From the NCBI GenBank assembly GCA_964387865.1, contig CAYLXC010000028.1:1-10739 (forward strand): a DNA stretch of 10,739 bases, in the 5' to 3' direction. Shown here piece by piece: positions 1 through 6,193 of the stretch (within the stretch, counting starts at the first letter, position 1; every line of letters begins with the position of its first letter). Below the pieces are notes generated by a model that was not told where the DNA came from, did no database searches, and saw nothing but the letters and a program-made list of their open reading frames with translations. This DNA is from CAYLXC01 sp964387865. Its GTDB lineage: Bacteria > Patescibacteriota > Microgenomatia > Daviesbacterales > UBA10151. Both the position numbers and the translations under genes were made by a program.

Positions 1-268
1 GCTCCTCGACCTGGATTCGAACCAGGAACCTTGTCGTTACAAGTGCTCCCAATTTTCATTGAGACTTGGACTATCTCATATTCATGATCCACCAAAGTGG
101 ATTTTAGAATCCGGGCGTATAGTCTCTGAACCTTCTCCGCCAGAGGCGGAGCTTGGCTGCGGATTACCATTTTAAAGGCTTCCCGCAATTAACCCAGTTT
201 TCACTCCGATATTTCTATCGAAGGCTGCAATATTACAGCGACCTGCTCTACCGTTGAGCTATCGAGGA
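1..268 (-). tRNA. tRNA-Asn(GUU), interrupted by a group I intron
   Basis: Decodes AAC/AAU. The 5' exon is 235-268 and the 3' exon is 1-39, both on the minus strand. The acceptor stem is TCCTCGA/TCGAGGA with G73 at position 2, the D stem is GCTC/GAGC, and the T arm is CCTGG-TTCGAAT-CCAGG. Joining the exons gives the anticodon arm GGTCG-CTGTTAA-CGACA, so the loop has seven bases with anticodon GTT. The outermost pair of that arm (G27/A43) is a mismatch. The TCCTC...GAGGAG acceptor and G73 match bacterial tRNA-Asn. Without removal of 195 nt the anticodon is broken. The window starts at C74, so whether CCA is encoded cannot be seen. Other exon junctions (for example a Thr UGU reading) would leave an intron not ending in G, so Asn is preferred. 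Confidence 0.93.
40..234 (-). other. Group I self-splicing intron (IC3-like) in the tRNA-Asn anticodon loop
   Basis: A 195-nt intron lies between anticodon bases U35 and U36. All core parts can be found on the minus strand. P1 is 5' exon GCUGU paired with intron GCAGC, giving the required U·G at the splice site. Element P is AATTGCGGGAAGCC (177-190) and Q is AATCCGCAGCCAAGC (151-165); their GCGG/CCGC form P4. P6 is the hairpin CTCCGCC-TCT-GGCGGAG. Element R begins GTTCAGAGACTAT (119-131) and S is GAGATAGTCC (68-77); GACTAT/ATAGTC form P7. P3 is CUGGG/CCCGG. P8 is ATCCAC-TTTG-GTGGAT. The intron ends in G (position 40), as omega-G requires. There is no internal ORF, so no homing endonuclease. 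The compact size and tRNA anticodon-loop site match the IC3 tRNA introns known from cyanobacteria and proteobacteria. Confidence 0.93.
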
Positions 269-287
269 ATATTAATGTACGTTCGCC

Positions 288-296
288 ATTTTACCA
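288..296 (-). promoter_or_regulatory. Extended -10 promoter of tRNA-Asn
   Basis: The minus strand reads TGG-TAAAAT, a TGn extended -10, ending 19 nt before the mature tRNA 5' end. No good -35 box is visible. The same TGG-TAWAAT form precedes tRNA-Ser(GGA) and the Nudix gene. The left end of the insertion sequence is only about 30 bp further upstream. Confidence 0.5.
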
Positions 297-337
297 TTCA
301 TCCATATTTAATTCCAGATTCCGCTTAATTAAAGTTT

Positions 338-349
338 AATATCCGACAC
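338..349 (+). repeat. IS left terminal inverted repeat (core)
   Basis: AATATCCGACAC, the exact reverse complement of 1232-1243. Including outer bases, the arms continue with about 13 of 18 matches. Confidence 0.75.
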
Positions 350-361
350 ATCTAGTAAAAT

Positions 362-1246
362 ATGGATGTGTTAAATCTGACTAAAATAACAATAGCCTGG
401 GAAATGTATGAACAAGATGTTCCCAAGGCTCATATAGCAGAGAAGCTACGGCTAACCAGAGAAACAGTCCACCTCTGGATTCAAGGAATACAGGAAATAG
501 GTCTTTTAGGATTTCTGGATAAATATATCAATGCTAAGAAAGGCAGTAGAGAGAATAGGAAGATTGATGGACTTCTAAAGGCAAGAATCTACAGATTAAG
601 AGAAGAATATAGAGACTGTTGTGGCCAGAAAATAAAAGAGTTCCTGTTTGATGATTATGGCATAACTCTTTCAACCACCACCATTTACAAAGTATTGGGA
701 GAAAAGTTTAAGCTCAGGAGTAAGTGGAAGAAAAATCAAATAAGAGGACCAATTCCTGAAGCTTTTGCTCCCAGGGAGGTCATCCAGATGGATACTGTTG
801 ATTTTGGTAGCATCTTTGCCTTTACAGGAGTAGATATCTTTACTAAAGAGGTTTCAGTTAAGTTGTATCCATCACTAACAGCCAAAGATGGATTGGATTT
901 CTTGAGGAATTCTTTTAACTCAAGATTCCATCATACTAATCTTCTCCAAACAGATGGAGGCTCTGAATTCAAGGCTGAATTTAGAAGTAATGTATTCAAA
1001 TATGCTGATAGATTCAGGATATCCAGACCATATAAGAAAAATGAGCAGTCATACATTGAGTCATTTAACAGATCACTCCGGAAGGAGTGTCTGGGCTGGA
1101 GTAAATATAAAGCTGATGAATTATCAAGCCTAAATAGAGAACTGACAGATTATTTGGTGTATTATCATACTAAGAGACCTCATATGAGTTTAAACATGAA
1201 GACACCTAATGAGTTTTTGAAACAATACCAAGTGTCGGATATTTAA
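362..1246 (+). CDS. IS481/IS3-like transposase (rve/DDE integrase core)
   Basis: A 294-residue, full-length transposase that would cut and rejoin the ends of the surrounding IS. The N-terminal ~60 residues form a helix-turn-helix (AWEMYEQDVPKAHIAEKL, then LTRETVHLWI) for end recognition. A basic linker leads to the rve catalytic core from about residue 125. The likely DDE triad is D in QMDTVDFG, D in QTDGGSEF, and E in SYIESFNRSLRKE. The last D and E are separated by 34 residues, as in the D-35-E spacing of IS3/IS481 families. The C-terminus has YHTKRPHMSLNMKTPNEFL, typical of these enzymes. No frameshift or stop interrupts it and all catalytic residues are present, so it looks intact. No Shine-Dalgarno is seen before the ATG. 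IS481 versus a one-ORF IS3 relative cannot be settled without a profile search. Confidence 0.9.
   Translation: MDVLNLTKITIAWEMYEQDVPKAHIAEKLRLTRETVHLWIQGIQEIGLLGFLDKYINAKKGSRENRKIDGLLKARIYRLREEYRDCCGQKIKEFLFDDYGITLSTTTIYKVLGEKFKLRSKWKKNQIRGPIPEAFAPREVIQMDTVDFGSIFAFTGVDIFTKEVSVKLYPSLTAKDGLDFLRNSFNSRFHHTNLLQTDGGSEFKAEFRSNVFKYADRFRISRPYKKNEQSYIESFNRSLRKECLGWSKYKADELSSLNRELTDYLVYYHTKRPHMSLNMKTPNEFLKQYQVSDI
1232..1243 (-). repeat. IS right terminal inverted repeat (core)
   Basis: GTGTCGGATATT, the perfect partner of 338-349. It encodes the last residues (VSDI) of the transposase, so the end of the protein and the transposase recognition site share DNA. Confidence 0.75.
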
Positions 1247-1330
1247 GTGTACATACCGGATTCTAAAATTTTAACCTTTTTCTTACTATTTTCTAAAACA
1301 TCTCTAACTTTTGCAGATTAACTTATAATC

Positions 1331-1358
1331 TTGACAGATCTATTTTTTTGCTTAAAAT
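1331..1358 (+). promoter_or_regulatory. Sigma-70-type promoter of a candidate small RNA
   Basis: TTGACA (1331-1336), a 16-bp spacer and TAAAAT (1353-1358). The predicted start is near 1365. No protein-coding gene follows on this strand; the transcript would run toward, and antisense to, the rpoD 3' end. Confidence 0.5.
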
Positions 1359-1364
1359 ATAGAT

Positions 1365-1488
1365 AAACCGAAGGATTAAGTGGTGCTAGAACCGTCACAA
1401 CTAGTTTACGTAGTTGTGATAAGCGCTCCAGCTTCCTATTGTGTATGAAAAACTATCTCGTCTACTCCAAGTAGTCTCTTAATTTTTT
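1365..1488 (+). ncRNA. Candidate structured small RNA, antisense to the rpoD 3' end
   Basis: This covers most of the gene-free stretch between the IS and rpoD. After the promoter the sequence can fold as nested helices: GAAG/CUUC on the outside, GGUGCU/AGCGCU (two G·U pairs) in the middle, and a perfect 9-bp apical stem TCACAACTA (1395-1403)/TAGTTGTGA (1411-1419) with a 7-nt loop. The G·U pairs would be A·C mismatches in the opposite transcript, which favours the plus strand as the folded RNA. It ends in a terminator-like hairpin. I recognise no Rfam family: it is not tmRNA, SRP RNA, 6S or RNase P by eye. The apical stem could instead belong to the rpoD 3' untranslated region. Confidence 0.35.
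1462..1488 (+). terminator. Possible intrinsic terminator of the candidate small RNA
   Basis: Hairpin CTACT-CCA-AGTAG (1462-1474), then TCTCTTAA and a run of six T (1483-1488). It overlaps the last codons of rpoD on the other strand. The stem is short and the T-run is 8 nt away, so it would be weak. Confidence 0.3.
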
Positions 1489-2553
1489 AGCCCTTGTTGG
1501 GTGTTTGAGTTTTCTTATGGCTTTTGCCTCAATTTGTCTTATTCTTTCACGGGTTACACCAAACTCTTTCCCCACCTCTTCCAAAGTCCTTTGTTTTCCA
1601 TCCTCCAAACCAAATCTTAATTGCAATACCCTTTTTTCCCTTGGGGAGAGTGAATCCAAAACTTCATCAAGATGAATTTTTAAAAGTTCTCTGGTTGCCT
1701 GTTCATCCGGCTGTAAGCCTTGATCTGCAATAAAATCCCCTAAATGAGAATCCTCCTCATCCCCAACAGGTGTTTCCAAAGATGTAGGCTCTTGAGAAAC
1801 TTTGATAATTTCCCTGGCTTTTGAAGCATCTATTTCCAAAACTCTGGCAACTTCCTCAGGGCTAGGTTCCCTGCCGAGCTCCTGCATTAACCTTCTTTGG
1901 GTCCTGTTAAATCTATTTATGGTCTCAACCATATGGACAGGGATACGGATTGTCCTTGCCTGATCTGCAATAGCACGGGTTATTGCTTGACGAATCCACC
2001 AGGTTGCATAAGTTGAAAATTTATAACCTCTTCTCCAATCATATTTATCAACAGCTCTCATAAGTCCAATATTCCCCTCCTCAATCAAATCCAAAAGGCT
2101 CATCCCCCTCCCAACATATTTTTTAGCAATTGAGACAACCAATCTTAAATTTGCAGAAATCAGCTTATCCCGGGCTCTTTTTTCATTTTTTTCAGCTCTT
2201 TTTGCAAGCTCTATTTCATCAGCCGCAGTTAAAAGAGGAATTTTCCCAATATCCCTTAAATATTGTCTTACAGGATCTGTAACTGAACCTTCTTCCAAAG
2301 TTGATAAAAGCTCCAATTCTTTTTCAAGTTCCGTTGCACTTTTATTGTCTGCCTCCATCTCCTCTGCAGTTGTTTCAAAAACATCAATATTTTCATTAAT
2401 TAATTTAATATAAAACTCATCTAAAGCCTCAATTGTTTCCTCAGGAGCAGGAAAAACCTGCAATATTTCCTCCTGGGTAACAAAACCCCGATCTTTACCA
2501 AGCTTTAAAAGCTTTTTTATATCCAGATGTATTCCTTTCTTTTGTTTAGCCAT
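1462..2553 (-). CDS. rpoD: RNA polymerase primary sigma factor RpoD (sigma-70)
   Basis: The housekeeping sigma factor that directs RNA polymerase to -10/-35 promoters. It has 363 residues, short for the family because it lacks the long non-conserved insert found in E. coli RpoD. Residues 1-65 are a region 1.1-like helical domain. Region 1.2 is about 92-120 (DPVRQYLRDIGKIPLL). Region 2 is about 130-200, with the -10 melting helix YKFSTYATWWIRQAITRAI. Region 3 is about 203-275. Region 4 is about 295-352, with the -35 HTH RTLEEVGKEFGVTRERIRQI, and the usual end HPTRAKKLRDYLE follows. The common core motif DLIQEGNIG reads DLIEEGNIG. The gene follows dnaG with an 86-bp spacer holding a long hairpin, the conserved dnaG-rpoD order. 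No Shine-Dalgarno is visible, so translation may depend on dnaG transcription or structure. Confidence 0.97.
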   Translation of the reverse strand: MAKQKKGIHLDIKKLLKLGKDRGFVTQEEILQVFPAPEETIEALDEFYIKLINENIDVFETTAEEMEADNKSATELEKELELLSTLEEGSVTDPVRQYLRDIGKIPLLTAADEIELAKRAEKNEKRARDKLISANLRLVVSIAKKYVGRGMSLLDLIEEGNIGLMRAVDKYDWRRGYKFSTYATWWIRQAITRAIADQARTIRIPVHMVETINRFNRTQRRLMQELGREPSPEEVARVLEIDASKAREIIKVSQEPTSLETPVGDEEDSHLGDFIADQGLQPDEQATRELLKIHLDEVLDSLSPREKRVLQLRFGLEDGKQRTLEEVGKEFGVTRERIRQIEAKAIRKLKHPTRAKKLRDYLE

Positions 2554-2568
2554 ACGGTTGGTTAGTTG

Positions 2569-2637
2569 GATGATCAGATAATCAGATGATTAGATAATCA
2601 GTTACCGATCATCCGATTATCCATTCATCCGATCATC
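2569..2637 (-). repeat. 31-bp imperfect hairpin between dnaG and rpoD
   Basis: Arms 2569-2599 and 2607-2637 enclose a 7-nt loop and are built from GATGATC/GATAATC-like units. In the minus-strand RNA, 28 of 31 positions pair by my hand alignment, several as G·U. In the plus strand those same positions would be A·C mismatches. The hairpin fills nearly the whole spacer and starts 3 bp after the dnaG stop. It could be an RNase III or endonuclease processing site, a stabiliser of the dnaG 3' end or a partial attenuator. No T-run follows, so it is not a classical terminator. Confidence 0.6.
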
Positions 2638-2639
2638 TA

Positions 2640-5615
2640 TCATAGATTCTTCAGCTTTACTGATAAATCCCGAAACCTCTTATTAAGATTCTCTACTATT
2701 TCCATCTTACCAAATTCCTGCGCATTCTTAATTTCCAAAGATAATTTTTCCAAAGAAGCTTTAATTAATGCTTTTTTAAGCTCTGATACCACCCCATCCA
2801 GCTCTTTTTGCCACATCTTTTGACTGATGAGTTTATCATCAAGTTCTGTTAAATACAACCTATCCACCTCAGAAAGTAGTTCTTTTGGTAAATTCGAAGA
2901 AAATTCATTAATGGAAAAGGTCTTACTCTTAAAAGAAATTGAATCTAAATATAGTACTAATAATACATAAATTTGTCTTAGAGTTTCTCTTAAAAACAAA
3001 TGTAGGATAGTTTCAGGAAAATTAGGAACAAATACAAAATCCTTTGGAGGATGCAAAAGTAAAGCTATCAAGTACTCTTCCAAAAGCTCCCTTCTGGATC
3101 TTGAAGTTACAACATTGTCTTGTCCAGCTTTTTGATGTAAAACTTCTGTGTAGCTTTTTTGTCCTATCCCTCTCTCCTTCTCAATTACATCTCTCAAAAT
3201 TTTCTCATCAGTTTTCAAAAATGCTGCCAGTCTTTGAATATATCTTTCCCTTACTAAATCATTTGATATTTTTGCCCATACAGGAATTAGCTCCATACCA
3301 ATTTTTTTCAAGTCCACTGGATTTTTAATATCAAAACGGCGAGCGGTGGATGATAAATAATAATCATAGATTGGTACAGATTCTGAAATTGCTTTTTCCC
3401 AATGTTTTGGATCCTCATGAATAACTTCAGCTGCGTCTTTACCACTTGAAAGCTCTACAATTTTTATATTTAATCCCATCTTTTCTGCCATTTCAATACC
3501 ACGTCTTGAGGCACTATCCCCTGCCAAATCCATATCAAATGAGAGGCTCAAATTTTCAGTATATCTTTTTACTAATTCTATTTGACCTTCTGTCAAAGCA
3601 GTACCTTTAGATGCAACAACATTTTTAATACCTGATTGATAAGATAAAATTACATCCATCTCTCCTTCAACTAAAACTGCTTCTTTTTTATTTCTTATCT
3701 CCCCTTTTGCCAAATTGATTCCATAAAGAAACTGTCCTTTATCAAAGATTGGAGTCTGGGGAGTATTTATATATTTTGGTTCTTGCGGATATAAAACTCT
3801 TCCGGAAAATCCTCTTAGCTTATCTTTTCCATCAATCAAAGGAAAAATAATTCTGCCTCTAAAACGATCATATCCGCCTGATCGGGAAGGAACTGCTAAA
3901 CCAGAAGATATTATTTCTGAAATTTTAAATCCTCTTTTAAGTAATATATGCGTTAAAGACTCCCAAGAATTTGGGGCATACCCCAAACCAAACTCTTTAA
4001 TTGATGAATCACTTATTCCCCTGCTCTTTAAATATTTAAGGGGTTTTTTACCCAAAGAGTGTTCAGTTAAAATATAGTGGAAAAATTCCTGAGCCTTGAG
4101 ATTGACTTCAAATAATCTCTCCCTTATCCCTTTCCCTGCATCAGGTTTTTCTTTCAAAACTACTCCAGCTTTTTTTGCCAAATATTCCAAAGCTTCTTTA
4201 AAATCCATACCCTCTTTTTCCATTAAAAAGGTAAAAATGTCCCCACCTTTTTGACAATTTGCAACAGCAAAATTGGTGGCTACATAGGAATGGTCATATG
4301 CGACAGTAAAGTTATGGACGGGACCTTGGTAATATTCTTTACTTAGTTTGCTTATTGGCAATAACCAATATTCTGACCTATCTGGTTGATAATAAATCAA
4401 GTTATACTTTTGAATAGCTTCCTCTGACCAAAAAATAGCATAGGCCTGTTTATGGTTAACAAATAGTTTATCTATATGAGGTTTATTTACATAAACTGTC
4501 GGAAATAGATTCGATCGTAGAAGAATATCAGTAAGTTGTTCCGCTAGTATTCTTGAAATTGTAGTAATTGATTTGTGGTAATTTTTTGAGCGGTTTGCCA
4601 TAAAAGAAGTTCCATCCCCTTTAAAAATTGCATCTAATAGAACTTTTTGTTTTTTAGTAGGCAACTCTTGGAAGATAAACGGAATATGCTTATTAGCAGC
4701 ACCTTTGCCGCATAAATTTTCGAAAACATTTGCTAGTTGTGATTGGCATACTGTCACTTCTAAGCCATTTCTATTTGTTGTATCACTTCTTCTGTGAATC
4801 TTTGCTTCTAGTCCAAAAATTTTCTTAATTAAACCTACTATCTCTTTTGCAAAATCTTCTTCATGATTACCCAAACTAAATCTGATGTATGCTCGATGAT
4901 TACTACCTTCCGCTATCCAATATCCAAGCAATTTAAGTAGATCTTCATCTACAGGAGTTAGCAAGGGGATCTTTCTAGGAGTTTTACCGCGTTTGGGACT
5001 TTTTGAAATATAATCTACTAAGTTAATTTTGTCTATATCTTTCTCCTGACGATTAATTGGATAAAACACCAAATCGCCTTTCTCCAATTCACCAGCAGGT
5101 ACTTTTTTAATTGGGAGATACCTCTTTATTAATTTATTAAATTTGTCTTTGTTTGTAATGAGTAACTTTAAATATCTTCTATACCTCTTAGAAAAATCTT
5201 TGTAGTTTTTTTGAGTATATGGAGCACCTCGGATAACAAAAACATTATGATCGGAGGTCAATCTTACTTGATACCCTAACTTTCTGAGAGTGACTTTGAT
5301 CAATGAACCATCATATTGATGAACCATAGTTTCTGTTACCCTTCTGAAATTCCCCTTACCAGAAACTACCCAATGATCTTTATTTATCTCTTCAATATTA
5401 TGATACCCAAATGGGGTCTTAATTAACTCCCCAGGTGGGAAACAACCAAAACATTTAAATATTCCTCTTTCTGGGGAAACCATAAACGAGGGAGTCTTTT
5501 CGTTGTGAAATGGACAATTTGCTTTAAAATTTACGCCAGATTTTTTAAGAGGAAGGTATTCCTGGATCAAATCTACAATATTTATCTTCTGCTTAATTAA
5601 CTCGGTTTCATCCAT
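2640..5615 (-). CDS. dnaG: DNA primase DnaG with an in-frame intein
   Basis: Makes the RNA primers for replication. The start at 5615 (MDETELIKQK) is chosen because AAGGAG lies 11 nt before it; an ATG at 5672 would add 19 unsupported residues and lies downstream of the likely TSS but without such a site. From this start the precursor is 991 residues; removing the 396-residue intein leaves 595, a normal DnaG length. The CHC2 zinc finger is CPFH, 17 residues, CFG, intein, C. After the intein come the RNA-polymerase core motifs FGLGYAP, DRFRGRIIFPL, GFSGR and PKYINTPQTPIF. The TOPRIM part has VEGEMD and SFDMDLAGD as its acidic metal sites. The C-terminal ~150 residues are helical and divergent, as expected for the helicase-binding domain. 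It lies upstream of rpoD in the same direction. Confidence 0.96.
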   Translation of the reverse strand: MDETELIKQKINIVDLIQEYLPLKKSGVNFKANCPFHNEKTPSFMVSPERGIFKCFGCFPPGELIKTPFGYHNIEEINKDHWVVSGKGNFRRVTETMVHQYDGSLIKVTLRKLGYQVRLTSDHNVFVIRGAPYTQKNYKDFSKRYRRYLKLLITNKDKFNKLIKRYLPIKKVPAGELEKGDLVFYPINRQEKDIDKINLVDYISKSPKRGKTPRKIPLLTPVDEDLLKLLGYWIAEGSNHRAYIRFSLGNHEEDFAKEIVGLIKKIFGLEAKIHRRSDTTNRNGLEVTVCQSQLANVFENLCGKGAANKHIPFIFQELPTKKQKVLLDAIFKGDGTSFMANRSKNYHKSITTISRILAEQLTDILLRSNLFPTVYVNKPHIDKLFVNHKQAYAIFWSEEAIQKYNLIYYQPDRSEYWLLPISKLSKEYYQGPVHNFTVAYDHSYVATNFAVANCQKGGDIFTFLMEKEGMDFKEALEYLAKKAGVVLKEKPDAGKGIRERLFEVNLKAQEFFHYILTEHSLGKKPLKYLKSRGISDSSIKEFGLGYAPNSWESLTHILLKRGFKISEIISSGLAVPSRSGGYDRFRGRIIFPLIDGKDKLRGFSGRVLYPQEPKYINTPQTPIFDKGQFLYGINLAKGEIRNKKEAVLVEGEMDVILSYQSGIKNVVASKGTALTEGQIELVKRYTENLSLSFDMDLAGDSASRRGIEMAEKMGLNIKIVELSSGKDAAEVIHEDPKHWEKAISESVPIYDYYLSSTARRFDIKNPVDLKKIGMELIPVWAKISNDLVRERYIQRLAAFLKTDEKILRDVIEKERGIGQKSYTEVLHQKAGQDNVVTSRSRRELLEEYLIALLLHPPKDFVFVPNFPETILHLFLRETLRQIYVLLVLYLDSISFKSKTFSINEFSSNLPKELLSEVDRLYLTELDDKLISQKMWQKELDGVVSELKKALIKASLEKLSLEIKNAQEFGKMEIVENLNKRFRDLSVKLKNL
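4257..5444 (-). other. Intein with LAGLIDADG homing endonuclease, inserted in the DnaG zinc finger
   Basis: A 396-residue protein-splicing element. It starts at Cys1 (CFPPGELIKTPFG, block A) right after KCFG and ends at Asn before C+1 (CQKGGD). Block B is RLTSDHNVF, with the TxxH pattern. Endonuclease motif C is LLKLLGYWIAEG and motif E is LLDAIFKGDG, giving two LAGLIDADG-type helices with acidic residues. Blocks F/G read VHNFTVAYDHSYVATN and FAVAN|C. The order fits a class 1 intein. One oddity is the penultimate residue, which is Ala where His is usual. The +1 nucleophile is the fourth zinc-binding Cys, so the unspliced primase has a disrupted zinc site. The intein is open throughout, with no stop or frameshift. 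Confidence 0.95.
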
Positions 5616-5626
5616 ACGGTTACAAT

Positions 5627-5632
5627 CTCCTT
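5627..5632 (-). promoter_or_regulatory. Shine-Dalgarno site of dnaG
   Basis: AAGGAG on the minus strand, 11 nt before the ATG at 5615. It decides the start. It is the only clear Shine-Dalgarno I found at the start of a gene in the window. Confidence 0.65.
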
Positions 5633-5672
5633 TTGGCCCGCACAAAACGAAGCTGAAAGGTATTGTGGGCAA

Positions 5673-5701
5673 ATTTTACACTAAAGATGGCCCGAAAACA
5701 A
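5673..5701 (-). promoter_or_regulatory. Promoter of dnaG(-rpoD)
   Basis: Minus strand TTGTTT (5701-5696), 17-bp spacer, TAAAAT (5678-5673). Predicted start near 5666, giving a leader of about 50 nt that contains the AAGGAG. It lies back-to-back with the tRNA-Ser promoter. Confidence 0.5.
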
Positions 5702-5709
5702 GACTTAGC

Positions 5710-5718
5710 TGGTATAAT
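5710..5718 (+). promoter_or_regulatory. Extended -10 promoter of tRNA-Ser(GGA)
   Basis: TGG-TATAAT, a consensus -10 with TGn extension, ending 11 bp before the tRNA. No consensus -35 sits 17 bp upstream. Confidence 0.65.
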
Positions 5719-5729
5719 ACTTGAGAATT

Positions 5730-5816
5730 GGTGGGATGCCAGAGTGGCCGAACGGGCTCGCTTGGAAAGCGAGTATGGTCGAAAGATCATCCTGGGTTCG
5801 AATCCCAGTCCCACCG
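5730..5816 (+). tRNA. tRNA-Ser(GGA)
   Basis: An 87-nt class II tRNA. Acceptor GGTGGGA/TCCCACC with G73, anticodon arm CTCGC-TTGGAAA-GCGAG (anticodon GGA, reading UCC/UCU), variable arm ATGGTC-GAAA-GATCAT, T arm CTGGG-TTCGAAT-CCCAG. After G73 the genome reads CCT, so the final A of CCA must be added by the CCA-adding enzyme. Confidence 0.96.
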
Positions 5817-5826
5817 CCTGATTCTG

Positions 5827-6138
5827 CTAACTGGTTTCTTGAGGAGGTTCTAGTTTGGGGACTCCATTTTCAATACCACTTACTCCGGTCCCGTTTGATT
5901 GATCAATTGAAGCTACGTAGTTTTCAAGATCACTAATCTGAGCTAAAGCCTGATCTCTCTTTCTTTCAAATATCTTTTCTTGGTCGCGTAATTGGGCTAA
6001 TCGCTCGTCGCAATAGGCTACCTCCCCACGTAGTTCTTTGATATTCGCTTTACCAAATTTGATACCTTCTTCCCGGCCATTTATTTTGTCTACTGGCATC
6101 TCGCCTGTAAATTGCCTGCCACCTTCTATAACTGCCAT
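5827..6138 (-). CDS. Small charged, coiled-coil-like hypothetical protein
   Basis: A 103-residue protein that I do not recognise. Residues about 30-80 are rich in charged residues and Leu/Ile at heptad-like spacing (ELRGEVAYCDERLAQL, then KRDQALAQISDLENYV), which suggests one long helix or coiled coil. The N-terminal 28 residues are Gly-rich and polar, and the C-terminus (VPKLEPPQETS) looks disordered. There is no signal peptide or membrane segment, so it is probably cytoplasmic. A promoter with TTGACA and TATAAT lies just before the ATG, leaving almost no leader, and supports this being a real gene. It is divergent from the DUF5652-like gene and its 3' end faces tRNA-Ser, leaving 10 bp. No function can be assigned. 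Confidence 0.65.
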   Translation of the reverse strand: MAVIEGGRQFTGEMPVDKINGREEGIKFGKANIKELRGEVAYCDERLAQLRDQEKIFERKRDQALAQISDLENYVASIDQSNGTGVSGIENGVPKLEPPQETS

Positions 6139-6147
6139 AATTTAATA

Positions 6148-6174
6148 ATTATATATAGGGCAGTTGATTGTCAA
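6148..6174 (-). promoter_or_regulatory. Promoter of the small coiled-coil gene
   Basis: Minus strand TTGACA (6174-6169), 15-bp spacer, TATAAT (6153-6148). The -10 ends 9 nt before the ATG at 6138, so the mRNA would have only a few leader bases. It shares a 55-bp intergenic region with the divergent promoter of the DUF5652-like gene. Confidence 0.5.
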
Positions 6175-6177
6175 ATC

Positions 6178-6186
6178 TGTTATATT
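6178..6186 (+). promoter_or_regulatory. Extended -10 promoter of the DUF5652-like gene
   Basis: TGT-TATATT, a TGn extended -10, ending 7 nt before the ATG at 6194. Transcription would start at or next to the start codon. No -35 match was found. Confidence 0.45.
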
Positions 6187-6193
6187 ATACTAA

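Larger units (their letters stand above)
328..1253 (+). mobile_element. Insertion sequence, IS481/IS3-like DDE type
   Basis: A single transposase gene is flanked by inverted ends. The inner 12 bp, AATATCCGACAC (338-349) and GTGTCGGATATT (1232-1243), are perfect complements. Similarity continues imperfectly outward to about 328 and 1253, where the right end read inward begins TGTACAC. The outer limits are therefore approximate. I could not find a convincing target-site duplication, because the flanks are short AT-rich sequence. The right repeat covers the last codons and stop of the transposase. The element sits between the tRNA-Asn promoter and the rpoD 3' region. Confidence 0.75.

Noticed and set aside
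1258..1271. CCGGATTCTAAAAT after the IS matches 14 nt of the tRNA-Asn intron (101-114, opposite strand)
   Set aside because: The match stops abruptly, the flanks show no other intron element, and a 14-nt match in 10.7 kb of AT-rich DNA is plausible by chance.
2569..2637. CRISPR-like or tandem array between dnaG and rpoD
   Set aside because: The units are short, variable and arranged as one inverted pair, with no equal spacers and no cas genes.
4245..5456. dnaG insertion as a frameshift fusion or separate gene
   Set aside because: The insert is in frame, begins with Cys, ends Asn-Cys, has all intein blocks, and its removal restores a continuous CHC2 finger.
5616..5672. Longer dnaG start 19 codons upstream
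   Set aside because: It would put the AAGGAG inside the coding region, and the extra residues do not resemble the DnaG N-terminus.
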